Assembly (NCBI RefSeq): GCF_010726245.1
Contig: NZ_AP022561.1
Coordinates: 186,001-250,000, forward strand
From: Mycolicibacterium aichiense
Lineage (GTDB): Bacteria; Actinomycetota; Actinomycetes; Mycobacteriales; Mycobacteriaceae
DNA length: 64,000 nt
Direction: 5' to 3'
This document shows, piece by piece, positions 14,738 to 24,207 of this stretch. The notes under the pieces are model-generated. The model did no database searches, had not been told where the DNA came from, and saw only the letters and a list, made by a program, of their open reading frames with translations. Every line of letters begins with the position of its first letter. Within the stretch, counting starts at the first letter, position 1. The position numbers were made by a program, and so were the translations under genes.

Positions 14738-15954
14738 GTTCGCCGGAAAGCGGCATCGACGACGTTCCGACGATGGAATGTTCGGTCTGTCAGATCGACG
14801 TCCCCGCCGGGGCGTTCTGCGGCTACTGCGGCGCGCACGCGTCCGACGAACCCCACCGCGGACCGCGTTGGCTGGGCAGGCTGCGCGGCGACACGTTCGG
14901 TGCATCGCCGGGGGAGAGCGTATTGCTGCCGGCGATCGCCAGCTCACTGTTTCCGCACCTGCCGCAGCGATCCCGGACGCCGTTCCGGGTGGGGCTGGCA
15001 CTGGTGCTCGTCGGCCTCGTTTTGTTCGCCGTCGTGAAGATGCCCGCCGCGCTGATCACCGTTGCCGCGCTCGGGTTGCCGCTGTTGTTCGTGCTGTACC
15101 TCGCCGAATCAGCGGTGTACCGCGACATGTCCACCTGGGCAATGCTGCTGGCCGGCACGCTGGGCGCAGCGCTCGGCGTGGGCTGGACACTGTTGACCGG
15201 GCAGATGGTGGCCCGAGCCTACGGCGTGCCGATGGCCGCCGGCATGGCGATTCACCACCTCGTGCGCGAAGGCATGATGATCCCCGTCGGCGGGATGATC
15301 CTGATGCTGGTGCCGACGGTCCTGGTGCGGCTGCTGCGGCCGAACTCCCGAGAGTCGTTGGACGGGTTCGTCGTCGGTGCGCTGTCCGCGTTGATGTTCG
15401 CCGCGGGTGCGACCCTGACCCGGCTGGCACCGCAGTTCGCCACCGGGCTGTTGGCGCGCGATCGTCCGCTGAAGGGGCTGCTCGTCGAGGCGCTGCTGTG
15501 CGGGGTGACGATTCCGCTCACCGCTGCGGTCGCGGGCGGGATGATCGGTATCGCGTTGTGGTTCAAGGGCCAGAACTCGAACCCGCACGAGCACCCCGGC
15601 CGGACCCGTGTGGTGCTGTTCGCGCTGGCGATCGTGGTCGTGGTGATTCACACCGGGGTCGCGGTCACCGACATCTTGGGGATGGAGCAGCTCCGGATGC
15701 TGGCTGTCCACGTCGTGATGACATTGGTGGCTCTGGTTCTGCTGCGAATCGCGTTGCAGCTGGCACTTCTTCACGAAGCGCACGATCCGATCGAGCTGGA
15801 CGAGCCGCTGTTGTGTATCCATTGTCAGCACGTGGTTCCCGACATGGCGTTCTGTCCGGCGTGCGGCGCGGCCACGCGAGCGTCGTCGCGCGCTTCGCGC
15901 CATGAGCGGCGTGAGGTGCGCCCGGTCCGGCAGGTTGCCGCGGAGGGGTCGTGA
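14734..15954 (+). CDS. Polytopic membrane protein with zinc ribbons at both ends
   Basis: The 406-residue protein has a zinc ribbon at each terminus: CSVC (about 16-19) with CGYC (about 29-32), and CIHC with CPAC (about 364-382). In between are eight or more hydrophobic segments between residues 85 and 350. Both ribbons should lie on the same, probably cytoplasmic, side. I do not recognise the core family. It is translationally coupled to the sedolisin gene upstream (ATGA) and to the next gene (GTGA), so the three products probably work together, perhaps in export, activation or sensing of the protease. Confidence 0.68.
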   Translation: MSSPESGIDDVPTMECSVCQIDVPAGAFCGYCGAHASDEPHRGPRWLGRLRGDTFGASPGESVLLPAIASSLFPHLPQRSRTPFRVGLALVLVGLVLFAVVKMPAALITVAALGLPLLFVLYLAESAVYRDMSTWAMLLAGTLGAALGVGWTLLTGQMVARAYGVPMAAGMAIHHLVREGMMIPVGGMILMLVPTVLVRLLRPNSRESLDGFVVGALSALMFAAGATLTRLAPQFATGLLARDRPLKGLLVEALLCGVTIPLTAAVAGGMIGIALWFKGQNSNPHEHPGRTRVVLFALAIVVVVIHTGVAVTDILGMEQLRMLAVHVVMTLVALVLLRIALQLALLHEAHDPIELDEPLLCIHCQHVVPDMAFCPACGAATRASSRASRHERREVRPVRQVAAEGS

Positions 15955-16694
15955 CCGCACCCTCGGCGACTTCCGGCGAGGAGAAGTTCGTCGGATATGC
16001 GCTGCCGGCCGGCCTCTATGTCGCCCCGGAGGTGCGCCGCCCCAAATTCAGTCGCACGGTCGGGATTTGGATGACGGGGATTGTCGTCGTCGCTCTGATT
16101 CTGGTAGGGGTGTCGCTGTCGGTCACCAAGAAGGTCCCCCGCTACATGTGCCCGCCGGAATGCGGTGCCCCGCCGATGGGCACACCCGTGACGGGGCTTC
16201 CCCGCTTCACCGCCGCGGACGGCTCATTCTCGGTGTCGTATCCGACGACGAATTCGGCCTACGAGATCTCCACCGCAGGCAACGGTGTGACCGCAAAGTT
16301 CACCGGTGGCGATACTGGTGTGCTGCAACTCTTTTCCGAACCCGCAAGAGGTCGCGACCCACAGACCATCGCCCGTGATCTGCTCAAGCAGAAGTTCCCC
16401 GACGCCAAGATCGCCTATGAAATACCCAACGCGATGGTCGGCTATCAACCGGGTTACGGCGAGGTCGCCGATACCTGGCCGCAGGGGACGTCCAACAGCT
16501 ACATCCGGATCCGGACCGTTCTGCTGGTGGCGGTCAAGAACGATCTGGCGCTGGTGGCCGGCGCTGTCGGGCCGTACCACGCGTTCGGTCCAGATTTCGG
16601 CCCCGGCCTGCCGTCAGGGGCCAACCTGCAGATTGCCCAGGACATGGGCAAGTACGTCAACAGCTTCGCCTGGCAGGGTGACCCGCCCCGCTGA
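15951..16694 (+). CDS. Single-pass membrane protein of the sedolisin operon
   Basis: The 247-residue protein has a short cytoplasmic part, one helix (about 38-59, TGIVVVALILVGVSLSV) and an extracytoplasmic domain. That domain starts with a Cys-containing stretch (MCPPECGAPP at about 66-75). The remainder looks like a compact beta-rich domain with no motif I know. A GTG start overlaps the upstream stop (GTGA). Its position suggests a surface partner or inhibitor-like regulator of the protease, which is inference only. Confidence 0.62.
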   Translation: MTAPSATSGEEKFVGYALPAGLYVAPEVRRPKFSRTVGIWMTGIVVVALILVGVSLSVTKKVPRYMCPPECGAPPMGTPVTGLPRFTAADGSFSVSYPTTNSAYEISTAGNGVTAKFTGGDTGVLQLFSEPARGRDPQTIARDLLKQKFPDAKIAYEIPNAMVGYQPGYGEVADTWPQGTSNSYIRIRTVLLVAVKNDLALVAGAVGPYHAFGPDFGPGLPSGANLQIAQDMGKYVNSFAWQGDPPR

Positions 16695-16700
16695 AATCGG

Positions 16701-17051
16701 TCAGCCCCAACCTAATTCGTGAAGCCGATCGTCATCGATGCCGAAATGGTGTGCGATCTCGTGGATTACCGTGATCGCCACCTCCTCGACCACGTCGGCC
16801 TCGGTGTCGCACATGTCCAGCAGCGGTTCGCGATAGATCGTGACGGTGTCGGGAAGTGAGCCGGCGTAACTGGAATCGCGTTCGGTCAGCGCGATGCCTT
16901 CGTAGAGCCCCAGCAGGTCAGGGTCGTCGGGGTGCTGGTCCTCGACCATGATGACGACGTTGTCGATCGCTTTGGCCAGCCCGGGCGGAATCAGATCCAG
17001 TGCGTCGCCGACCAATTCCTCGAACCGTGCCGGATCCATCCGGACGGGCAC
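16701..17051 (-). CDS. Zincin-like metallopeptidase (Rv3836-like)
   Basis: The 116-residue protein ends with HEIAHHFGIDDDRLHELG, the extended HExxHxxGxxD zinc motif of the small PF06262 metallopeptidase family. It is close to minimal size for an active zincin. The GTG start overlaps the stop of the septum-formation-family gene by one base (TAGTG), so the two are coupled. M. tuberculosis has the same pair, Rv3835-Rv3836, next to serS. It may process a cytosolic or cell-division target, but no substrate is known. Confidence 0.85.
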   Translation of the reverse strand: MPVRMDPARFEELVGDALDLIPPGLAKAIDNVVIMVEDQHPDDPDLLGLYEGIALTERDSSYAGSLPDTVTIYREPLLDMCDTEADVVEEVAITVIHEIAHHFGIDDDRLHELGWG

Positions 17052-18439
17052 TAGGCCGGCGGTGGGACAGGGACGTCGGCGGGTCCGGGTGGCGGCCCCG
17101 CGGGTGCCGGGGGGCCATCCATGGGCGGTGCGTCGGCGGGGGGCGGCGGCGGGGCTTGCGCGGGCACGGGCTCACCGTTGACCACGTTGCCGTCGGCCGG
17201 GGGAGGCACCGCTGCCGGGGTGGTGGGTGCGGCGGTCGAACTCGGCGTCTGGGTCTGAGTCGCGGTCGCGGTCGACTGCTGCGGGAGGTGCTGGGTTTGG
17301 GTGGACTGGCTGGACTGGCTACTGCTGTCGGTGGCCGACGGCGAATACGTTGTCGTCGGGACGTCGGGCAACAGCGGAATCGACGGGAGATTCAGGCGTT
17401 CGGACGGAATGTCCGGCGGCGGGATCGGCGGCATGCCGTTGATCAGCAGCGCGCCCTTGGCCGGGTTGATCAGCGTGGCCCAGCCGCCGTTGCCCAGGGT
17501 CGCGCCGATGCTGCACGCCACCTGGTGGCTGCCGGCGGTCCAGCTGGGCAGTGAGATCGTGCTGTAGATCAGTGTCAGAGTGGTCGAGCGCAGCTGCACC
17601 GGGGCCAGGTAGGCGTCGGTCATCCGGGTGCATGCGTCCTTGATGAAGGCGTCCTGGTCGGCGTCCGACGGCAGGCCGGCGGAGAACTTCTCCGCGAGGT
17701 TCACCGCACCGGTGACCTCCATGGCGTGCGGCGCGCCACAGTCGACGGGGATGTCGGTGGGCTGGTTGGTGGGCGGATCGATGCCGAGGCAGGTACCGGC
17801 GGGCCAGACCTTCGACTGGTCGACCTCGGCCACCCGTCCTTTGAAGGCGATCTGCTGGTTGTCGGTTCCCGGCAGTTGCAGGCCGCACAGCATGCGTCGC
17901 TCGCCGTCCTGCTTCCAGGCTTTGTCACCCGACCACAGCATGCTGATCGTGAACTTGCTGTTCGGGTCGAACTTGTCGCCCAGGTAGCGCTCAACGGCCG
18001 GCTGGCACTGCTCCAGGCTGATCTGCTGGATGCGGGCGGCGCTCGGCGGCGCGGCGTTGGGGCCGTATTCGGTACCCGGATAGGTGCGCATGTCGACGGA
18101 TTCGGCAACCTCGAACTTGTGGTCGCCAGCGCAGTCGACGATGGTGGCCGCGTCGGGATTCTTGTCCCAGGTCAAGCAGCTGCCGGATTTGGCGTTGGCG
18201 AAGGCCGCCGTGCCCTTGGCACCTGAGAGGGGGTTGGACCCGGCATAGCCGGCCAGCCGGTTGTTGTAGCCGATCGGCAGCGCGGTGACGACGCCCGCGA
18301 TCAGCAGGCCGCCGAGCGCGGTCAGTAGCAGGGCCCGTCGGGTGGACGTGGCCTGGAAGGTGCCGAGGAACGTTCGCCTTGATGTGCCCGGTTCGGGCTG
18401 GTCAGGCGTCACGTCGTCGCGCTCGGATAGCTGCAGCAT
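17051..18439 (-). CDS. Septum-formation-family membrane protein (Rv3835-like)
   Basis: The 462-residue protein has a cytoplasmic start (MLQLSERDDV), one helix at about 36-56 and a large outside region. That region has paired cysteine motifs, SCLTWD and DCAGDHKFEVAE, then CLGIDPP and DCGAPHAMEV, which mark two septum-formation-type (PF13845) repeats. The C-terminal 130 residues are a Ser/Thr/Gln- then Pro-rich tail suited to crossing the wall. The ATG at 18439 was chosen because upstream codons are uncharacteristic and GGAGG lies just before it. It is divergent from serS and coupled to the downstream zincin. Confidence 0.78.
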   Translation of the reverse strand: MLQLSERDDVTPDQPEPGTSRRTFLGTFQATSTRRALLLTALGGLLIAGVVTALPIGYNNRLAGYAGSNPLSGAKGTAAFANAKSGSCLTWDKNPDAATIVDCAGDHKFEVAESVDMRTYPGTEYGPNAAPPSAARIQQISLEQCQPAVERYLGDKFDPNSKFTISMLWSGDKAWKQDGERRMLCGLQLPGTDNQQIAFKGRVAEVDQSKVWPAGTCLGIDPPTNQPTDIPVDCGAPHAMEVTGAVNLAEKFSAGLPSDADQDAFIKDACTRMTDAYLAPVQLRSTTLTLIYSTISLPSWTAGSHQVACSIGATLGNGGWATLINPAKGALLINGMPPIPPPDIPSERLNLPSIPLLPDVPTTTYSPSATDSSSQSSQSTQTQHLPQQSTATATQTQTPSSTAAPTTPAAVPPPADGNVVNGEPVPAQAPPPPPADAPPMDGPPAPAGPPPGPADVPVPPPA

Positions 18440-18555
18440 CGCCCTCCATTGTGGCAGGCGCGGCGCGGCGTGTGACAAGTGATGCAGTTGTAATGTTATG
18501 TGGTTGTGCTGTGTCGTGAGCCGGAGGGGCCGGCGCATGGCTGAGGCCGACTAGC

Positions 18556-18561
18556 TAGGGT
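18556..18561 (+). promoter_or_regulatory. -10 element TAGGGT, leaderless start of serS
   Basis: TAGGGT ends 7 nt before the GTG at 18569. No ribosome site lies in the gap. Confidence 0.5.
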
Positions 18562-18568
18562 TCAGGGC

Positions 18569-19822
18569 GTGATCGACCTGAAACTGCTGCGCGACGACCC
18601 CGATGCGGTACGGCGGTCTCAGCTCAGCCGTGGTGAGGATCCGGGCCTCGTTGATGCCCTGCTGGACGCCGACACGGCGCGCCGGGCGGCGATATCAAGG
18701 GCCGATTCACTGCGCGCCGAGCAGAAGGCCGCCAGCAAGAAGGTCGGTTCGGCGTCCCCCGACGATCGTCCGGCTCTGCTCGAGAACGCCAAAGAACTTG
18801 CTGCGCAGGTGAAATCGGCTGAAGCCGAGCAGGCTCAAGCCGAAGCTGCGATGACGGCTGCGCACATGGGCATTCAGAACGTCATCATCCCCGGCGTCCC
18901 GTCTGGTGGTGAGGACGATTTCGTCGTGCTCGACGTGGTGGGCCGGCCTCGTGAGATCGAGAACCCGAAGGACCACCTCGAGCTCGGTGAGTCGCTGGGG
19001 CTCATCGACATGGAGCGCGGCGCCAAGGTCTCGGGATCGCGGTTCTACTTCTTGACCGGCCGCGGCGCGCTGCTCCAACTCGGGCTGCTCCAGCTGGCGG
19101 TGCGGGTGGCAACCGAGAACGGCTTCACGCTGATGATCCCGCCGGTGCTGGTGCGCCCCGAGGTGATGGCCGGGACCGGATTCCTCGGCGCCCACGCCGA
19201 CGAGATCTACCACCTCGCCGACGACGACCTCTATCTCGTCGGTACCTCGGAGGTGCCGTTGGCGGGCTATCACTCCGACGAGATCCTCGACCTCTCGGGC
19301 GGTCCGCTGCGCTACGCCGGATGGTCGTCGTGTTTCCGGCGTGAGGCCGGCAGCTACGGCAAAGACACCCGCGGCATCATCCGGGTGCACCAGTTCGACA
19401 AGGTGGAGGGCTTCGTCTACTGCCGCCCCGAGGAGGCGGAGGCCGAACACCAGCGGCTGCTCGGCTGGCAGCGCCAAATGCTCGAGCTCATCGACGTGCC
19501 CTACCGGGTGATCGACGTGGCCGCCGGTGACCTCGGCTCGTCGGCAGCACGCAAATTCGACTGCGAGGCTTGGGTTCCCACCCAGCAGGCCTACCGCGAG
19601 CTGACCTCGACGTCGAACTGCACGACGTTCCAGGCCCGCCGGCTGGCCACCCGATACCGCGACGAGAACGGCAAGCCGCAGACCGCGGCGACGCTCAACG
19701 GGACGCTGGCCACAACGCGGTGGCTGGTCGCGATCCTGGAGAACCATCAGCAGCCTGACGGCAGCGTGCGTGTACCCGCGGCCCTGGTGCCTTACGTTGG
19801 GACGGAGGTCCTGCAACCGTGA
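18569..19822 (+). CDS. serS: Seryl-tRNA synthetase
   Basis: The 417-residue class II synthetase charges tRNA-Ser. It has the N-terminal long coiled-coil arm (about 30-100, Ala/Glu/Lys-rich) that contacts the tRNA long arm. The catalytic core has motif 2, [20 protein letters not shown] (about 254-273), and motif 3, [19 protein letters not shown] (about 376-394). Length is normal for the family. The GTG start is probably leaderless. Its stop overlaps the following DUF5718-like gene by GTGA. Confidence 0.97.
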   Translation: MIDLKLLRDDPDAVRRSQLSRGEDPGLVDALLDADTARRAAISRADSLRAEQKAASKKVGSASPDDRPALLENAKELAAQVKSAEAEQAQAEAAMTAAHMGIQNVIIPGVPSGGEDDFVVLDVVGRPREIENPKDHLELGESLGLIDMERGAKVSGSRFYFLTGRGALLQLGLLQLAVRVATENGFTLMIPPVLVRPEVMAGTGFLGAHADEIYHLADDDLYLVGTSEVPLAGYHSDEILDLSGGPLRYAGWSSCFRREAGSYGKDTRGIIRVHQFDKVEGFVYCRPEEAEAEHQRLLGWQRQMLELIDVPYRVIDVAAGDLGSSAARKFDCEAWVPTQQAYRELTSTSNCTTFQARRLATRYRDENGKPQTAATLNGTLATTRWLVAILENHQQPDGSVRVPAALVPYVGTEVLQP

Positions 19823-20634
19823 TCGAACTCGACCTCGATGAGGTGCGTGGGTGGTTCGGCTTCGGTGTGGCCGGTAACTTCGCCGGACACCTCGAACAGG
19901 CCGGTGAGGCAGTCGATTTCGTAAACGTAGCCAGCGAAGGTGCCGCCCCGAAGGGAATCTTCCCGTGGTACGCGCCCGGGCACGACAGTTTCCTGGGCGA
20001 GTTTCCGCTGTCCCACGACGCCTTGATGGTGCCCAAGACGACGGAGGCCGACGGCCCGCTGAACCTGCAGATCGAGCCCGAGGTGGGGTTGGCCTGTGAC
20101 GTGGTGTGGGAGGGCGACACAGTCGTCACACTGCGGCCGTTCGCGCTCGGCGCGTTCAACGACTGCTCGATCCGCCGGCCCAACGCAGCCAAGATCAGCC
20201 ACAAGAAGAACTGGGGGCCGGCGTCCAAAGGCGTTGCGCACCAGTTCTTCGACATCAGCGACCTCACCCCGGACGGCCCGACCGCGACGCTGCGGCTGCT
20301 GTGCCATCTACGGACTGCCGACGGTGTGCATCACGAGTACGGAGTGGACAGCCCACTGCTGGGCTACTCGTACTACGGCGAGGTGTTGCTGGACTGGATC
20401 GTCGAACGACTGGCGAACCAAAAAGGCTCTCCCGATACACCTTTGGAGGATGTCGGCGCGCTGATGGTCGCATCCGGGCACCCGAAGCGAGTTCTCATCG
20501 GCATCGGTGCGACGCGGTACACCAAGCTGGGCGAGTCGACCTACCTGCAGCCCGGCGATGAGGCCATCGTGCGGGTGTACGACACCGACAGCGACGCGGC
20601 ATCCGAACTGCGCCAGCTGGTCTGGCAGCCCTAG
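19819..20634 (+). CDS. DUF5718-like conserved protein
   Basis: The 271-residue cytosolic protein has recognisable conserved stretches ([45 protein letters not shown] and [16 protein letters not shown]). I associate these with the DUF5718 family, whose fold seems related to fumarylacetoacetate hydrolases. No reaction is known. It is coupled to serS through a four-base overlap. The co-expression need not reflect a role in translation. The family assignment is tentative. Confidence 0.6.
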   Translation: MIELDLDEVRGWFGFGVAGNFAGHLEQAGEAVDFVNVASEGAAPKGIFPWYAPGHDSFLGEFPLSHDALMVPKTTEADGPLNLQIEPEVGLACDVVWEGDTVVTLRPFALGAFNDCSIRRPNAAKISHKKNWGPASKGVAHQFFDISDLTPDGPTATLRLLCHLRTADGVHHEYGVDSPLLGYSYYGEVLLDWIVERLANQKGSPDTPLEDVGALMVASGHPKRVLIGIGATRYTKLGESTYLQPGDEAIVRVYDTDSDAASELRQLVWQP

Positions 20635-20637
20635 TTC

Positions 20638-20669
20638 GGTCTTTCGTCGCCATTGCGCCGAAACCGACC
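20638..20669. terminator. Candidate bidirectional terminator
   Basis: GGTCTTTCG and CGAAACCGACC can pair as a nine-pair stem with a two-base bulge and a 12-nt loop. It is followed by TTTGG and lies between two convergent gene ends, 4 nt after the DUF5718-like stop. Confidence 0.45.
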
Positions 20670-20730
20670 TTTGGACGCAGACGGGCGAGTAGATCGCTGC
20701 ATTTCGTCGATGTCGGCTCGGGATGAGCGC

Positions 20731-21066
20731 TTAATCCAACAACTCGTCGAGCACCGTCAAGAACTCACGCGGCTTCACCGGAGTGAACGCCGGACTCGGA
20801 TGGGTGCCGGGAACGTCGAGTGTCACCAGCGTCGATTTCACCGGCCGGTAGATGTCCAGCGGCAGCCAGCGACGCAGATCCGAGCTGCCCCACAGCCGGA
20901 AGCGCTGCATCCAGAAGCCCAGCGGCTCGGCTTTGTATCCCCGAATAGACTGCAGGGGAATCACTTTCGCAGTTCCCGACGGGAAGTGATAGCGCCGCAA
21001 CGTCAGCGCGTAACGGTCCAGTTGAACCAGGCCGTCATCGTAATGCTGCTGCGGCGGGGCGCTCAT
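20731..21066 (-). CDS. Small PH-like protein coupled to the Rieske fusion gene
   Basis: The 111-residue protein is rich in beta-type sequence (YALTLRRYHFPSGTAKVIPLQSIRGYKAEPL) resembling a bacterial PH-like domain. No membrane helix is present. The ATG at 21066 overlaps the stop of the Rieske fusion gene by ATGA, so both are made together. The frame extends upstream only inside the Rieske gene. Function is unknown. A partner or lipid-facing adaptor for the enzyme is conceivable. Confidence 0.6.
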   Translation of the reverse strand: MSAPPQQHYDDGLVQLDRYALTLRRYHFPSGTAKVIPLQSIRGYKAEPLGFWMQRFRLWGSSDLRRWLPLDIYRPVKSTLVTLDVPGTHPSPAFTPVKPREFLTVLDELLD

Positions 21067-22613
21067 TGTCGAGAACACCGCAGCTCGTGCCCTTTGGTGG
21101 TCAGGCATCGTCCGGTCTCCAGATTCCACTGCCAGCCATGCAGGTTGCAGGTCAGCGTCGTGCCCTCCACCACACCGAATTTGGACAGGTCGGCCTTCAG
21201 GTGCGGGCAGCGGCGCTGCATGGTGTACCCACCGATCTCCACGTCGCTGCTGTCGTCGTGGGTCTCGGCGAACCAGCCGTCGGCATACGCGATCCGCTCA
21301 TCGGTCAGGCACTTGAAGAAGGTGTACAGGTACTCGTTGTAACCGCCCACCCGCCACGCGCGGAACCGGGTGGACAGGAAGATCGTGTTCACCCAGTCCG
21401 GTTCGTCGTCACGCAGCACCGTTCGCACCAGTTCCGGGGCGATCTCGAATCCGTACCGGAACTTCTCGTCGGCAATCGGCTCCCGCACAACGCGTTTCGG
21501 GAAGTCCACCACGATGATCTCGGGTCCTACCCGCAGCTCCACCGCGTATCCGATGCCGTCGCAGATCTGGTCGCTCTGCAACATGATCGGTTCGAACTTC
21601 GCGCGCAGCGGCTCCAGCAGCGATTCACCCGTCGCCGGCGCCCACCGCGCCTTCTCGGCGGCCAGCACCGGCGCCATCCGTTCGGCGTAGTCGGCGATGT
21701 AGTCGGCTTTGCCGGTGGTGAAGATCGCCTCCACCTCGGCGGTCGGGATCGGGTGTTCCAGCGAATTCAGTTCCGGCCCGGTGAAGTCGGCGACCGATCC
21801 AGGGATCATCAGCAGGCCGCCATCGTTGCCGTTGCGCCGCATCTGGTCCAGGAACACCATCTGGTCGGGGAAGATGTTGGCCGGGTCGCCGTGGTCGTCG
21901 TTGAGGTCGCGCAGTTCGGGATCCAGGAAGCATGGCGGACCGGCCGACGGGATCACCCAGGTGGCACCGACATCGGCGATGAACTGCCGACAGCGGTCCA
22001 TACCGCGCTGGCGCTTCTGAGTGCCGAACGACTGCTTGGCACGCTCCGGCATGTCGTAGACCATCGGGTACCAGATCGCGCCCGAGTACTGCAGCATGTG
22101 CACGTCGATGTGCCCGAACGCATCGGCCAGCAGGTCGACCGCCAGCGGTCGCGAGTCGTTCATGTTGAACACCGTCGTGGTGCCGTCGGAGACGACCAGC
22201 CCGGAGTCGCCGATCGGGCCGTCGGCCGGGGCACGTAACGCCACGATCATGACGTCCAAGTCACCTTTGGGCCCGCTGACCCGATGCTTGACGGAGTCGG
22301 TGGTCTCGAAGAATCGGTGGAAGCCCAGCGCCTCGAGTTCGCGCTTGAGGTCGGGCACCGGGAAGTCCGGCAGCAGGACGACCGCGTCCTTGTTGACGTG
22401 TTCGGCGAGCAGCTTGGGGTCGAAGTGGTCTTTGTGCAGGTGCGAGACGTAGAGGTAATCGCAATCGCCCAGCGCGGCCCAGTCCAGGGCGCTGTTGTCA
22501 GGGAAAACGAACCACGAGCCGAAATAGGCAGGGTTCAGCCAGGGGTCGCACAGGATGCTTCCTGCCTGGGTATCGATCCGAAAACCGGCGTGACCGATGC
22601 TGGTGACCTGCAC
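21063..22613 (-). CDS. Metallo-beta-lactamase-fold / Rieske fusion protein (Rv3818-like)
   Basis: The 516-residue protein equals the length of M. tuberculosis Rv3818 when started at the GTG at 22613. Its N-terminal UlaG-like lactamase fold has SHLHKDHFD (His58, His60, Asp62, His63). A Rieske [2Fe-2S] domain closes the protein: Cys469-x-His471 in CPHLKADL and Cys489-x2-His492 in CNLHGWQW. The same two domains in the opposite order occur in CMP-N-acetylneuraminate hydroxylase. An oxygenase-type reaction on a sugar nucleotide or lipid is plausible, but the substrate is unknown. Confidence 0.88.
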   Translation of the reverse strand: MQVTSIGHAGFRIDTQAGSILCDPWLNPAYFGSWFVFPDNSALDWAALGDCDYLYVSHLHKDHFDPKLLAEHVNKDAVVLLPDFPVPDLKRELEALGFHRFFETTDSVKHRVSGPKGDLDVMIVALRAPADGPIGDSGLVVSDGTTTVFNMNDSRPLAVDLLADAFGHIDVHMLQYSGAIWYPMVYDMPERAKQSFGTQKRQRGMDRCRQFIADVGATWVIPSAGPPCFLDPELRDLNDDHGDPANIFPDQMVFLDQMRRNGNDGGLLMIPGSVADFTGPELNSLEHPIPTAEVEAIFTTGKADYIADYAERMAPVLAAEKARWAPATGESLLEPLRAKFEPIMLQSDQICDGIGYAVELRVGPEIIVVDFPKRVVREPIADEKFRYGFEIAPELVRTVLRDDEPDWVNTIFLSTRFRAWRVGGYNEYLYTFFKCLTDERIAYADGWFAETHDDSSDVEIGGYTMQRRCPHLKADLSKFGVVEGTTLTCNLHGWQWNLETGRCLTTKGHELRCSRQ

Positions 22614-22674
22614 AAATCCCCATTTCCGTGGTAGCTGCACCAGCCACGAGCTTAGCTGCCAACGGTTCGCGAGC

Positions 22675-22680
22675 TAGGCT
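22675..22680 (+). promoter_or_regulatory. -10 element TAGGCT, leaderless start of the acyltransferase operon
   Basis: TAGGCT ends 7 nt before the GTG at 22688, between divergent genes. Confidence 0.5.
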
Positions 22681-22687
22681 GACCGCT

Positions 22688-23455
22688 GTGGAACCGGTAT
22701 ATGGAACGGTCATTGCGCTCGCCCGCCTGACGTGGCGGGCGCAGGGCCTGAAGTTCACCGTGACCGGCGTCGAGAACCTACCTGCGACGGGTGGCGCCGT
22801 CGTGGCCATCAACCACACCAGCTATTTCGACTTCACTTTCGCCGGACTGCCCGCCTACCTGCAGGGCCGCGGACGCAAGGTGCGGTTCATGGCGAAGCAA
22901 GAGGTGTTCGACGCCAAGATCACCGGTCCGATCATGCGCAGCCTGCGCCACATCCCGGTGGATCGTGCCAATGGTGCCGCTTCCTTCGACGCGGCCTGCC
23001 TGGCGCTCAAGGCCGGTGAACTGGTCGGCGTCTACCCCGAAGCGACGATCAGCCGCAGCTTCGAACTCAAGGAGTTCAAGTCCGGCGCGGCGCGCATGGC
23101 GATCGCCGCCGACGTGCCGATCATCCCGCACATCGTGTGGGGCGCTCAGCGCATCTGGACCAAGGGCCGTCCGCGCAAGATGTGGCGGCCCAAGGTGCCG
23201 ATCGCGATCGCGGTTGGGGAGCCCATTGCGCCGACGCTGCCGCCCAACGAACTGACCGCGCTGCTGCACTCGCGTATGCAGCATCTGCTCGAACAGGTGC
23301 AGGACAGCTATGGCCCGCATCCTGCCGGTGAATTCTGGGTGCCGCACCGCCTGGGTGGGGGTGCTCCGACGCTGGCTGAAGCATCTGCGATGGACGCCGC
23401 CGAGGCTGCCGAGAAGGCCGCCAAGAGAGCGCAGCGCCCAAACCCGCCCGGGTAG
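22688..23455 (+). CDS. PlsC-type acyltransferase (Rv3816c-like)
   Basis: The 255-residue protein is of the glycerolphosphate/1-acylglycerolphosphate acyltransferase family. The catalytic HX4D motif is NHTSYFDF near residue 41. The substrate motif is VYPEATISRSFELKEFKSGAARMA near 117. It probably acylates a lysophospholipid or a related acceptor at the membrane. The GTG at 22688 was preferred to an ATG at 22628 because the -10 element lies between them. The next gene is a close paralogue after a 5-base gap. Confidence 0.88.
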   Translation: MEPVYGTVIALARLTWRAQGLKFTVTGVENLPATGGAVVAINHTSYFDFTFAGLPAYLQGRGRKVRFMAKQEVFDAKITGPIMRSLRHIPVDRANGAASFDAACLALKAGELVGVYPEATISRSFELKEFKSGAARMAIAADVPIIPHIVWGAQRIWTKGRPRKMWRPKVPIAIAVGEPIAPTLPPNELTALLHSRMQHLLEQVQDSYGPHPAGEFWVPHRLGGGAPTLAEASAMDAAEAAEKAAKRAQRPNPPG

Positions 23456-23460
23456 CCACC

Positions 23461-24207
23461 ATGGAACCCGTTTTTCGCTCCCTGGAAATCCTCGCCTCGA
23501 TGGCGGTCCGGGCAGCGGGGTCAACGATCACCTTCGAGGGCCTTGACAACATCCCCGCCCGCGGTGGCGGTGTGATCGCGATCAACCACACCGGTTACGT
23601 CGATTTCCTGCCGGCCGCGCTGGGTACCCGGCAACGCAGACGCCGCATCCGGTTCATGATCAAGGCCGAGATGCAGAACGTGCGGACGGTGAACTTTTTG
23701 ATCAAGCACACGGGCACCATCCCGGTGAACCGGCAGGCCGGGGCCGACGCCTACGCCGAAGCGGTGCGCACACTCAAGGCCGGCGAACTCGTCGGCGTCT
23801 ATCCCGAGGCCACGATCAGCCGGGCCTTCGTCCTGAAGGACTTCAAGAGCGGAGCCGCGCGGATGGCCCTGGAGGCGCAGGTTCCCATCATCCCCTGCAT
23901 CGTCTGGGGGGCGCATCGGGTGTGGACCAAGGATCATCCGAAACGTCTGGGCCGCAACAAGATTCCCTTCACCGTGCGATACGGCCGGCCATTGCCGCCG
24001 GTTGGCACGGCCCGCGAGCTGGAAGGTGCGCTCAGAGATCAGATGAGCACGATTCTGCGTGAGGTTCAGCGGGCGTATCCGCACCCGGAAGGTGAATACT
24101 GGGTGCCGGCCGAGCTCGGGGGCGGAGCGCCGACCCTGGACGAGGCCAGGCGGCGCGACGAGGCCGAGTTGGCCGAACGTGCACGCCGCGCGGGGGAGCA
24201 CCGCTGA
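23461..24207 (+). CDS. PlsC-type acyltransferase, tandem paralogue (Rv3815c-like)
   Basis: The 248-residue protein repeats the motifs of its neighbour: NHTGYVDF for HX4D and VYPEATISRAFVLKDFKSGAARMA for the acceptor site. The two proteins are similar over nearly their whole length, including a shared C-terminal EYWVPAELGGGAPTL-type block, so they arose by duplication. M. tuberculosis has three in a row (Rv3814c-Rv3816c) as I recall, and here there are two. Its stop shares a base with the start of the HAD gene (TGATG). Confidence 0.87.
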   Translation: MEPVFRSLEILASMAVRAAGSTITFEGLDNIPARGGGVIAINHTGYVDFLPAALGTRQRRRRIRFMIKAEMQNVRTVNFLIKHTGTIPVNRQAGADAYAEAVRTLKAGELVGVYPEATISRAFVLKDFKSGAARMALEAQVPIIPCIVWGAHRVWTKDHPKRLGRNKIPFTVRYGRPLPPVGTARELEGALRDQMSTILREVQRAYPHPEGEYWVPAELGGGAPTLDEARRRDEAELAERARRAGEHR

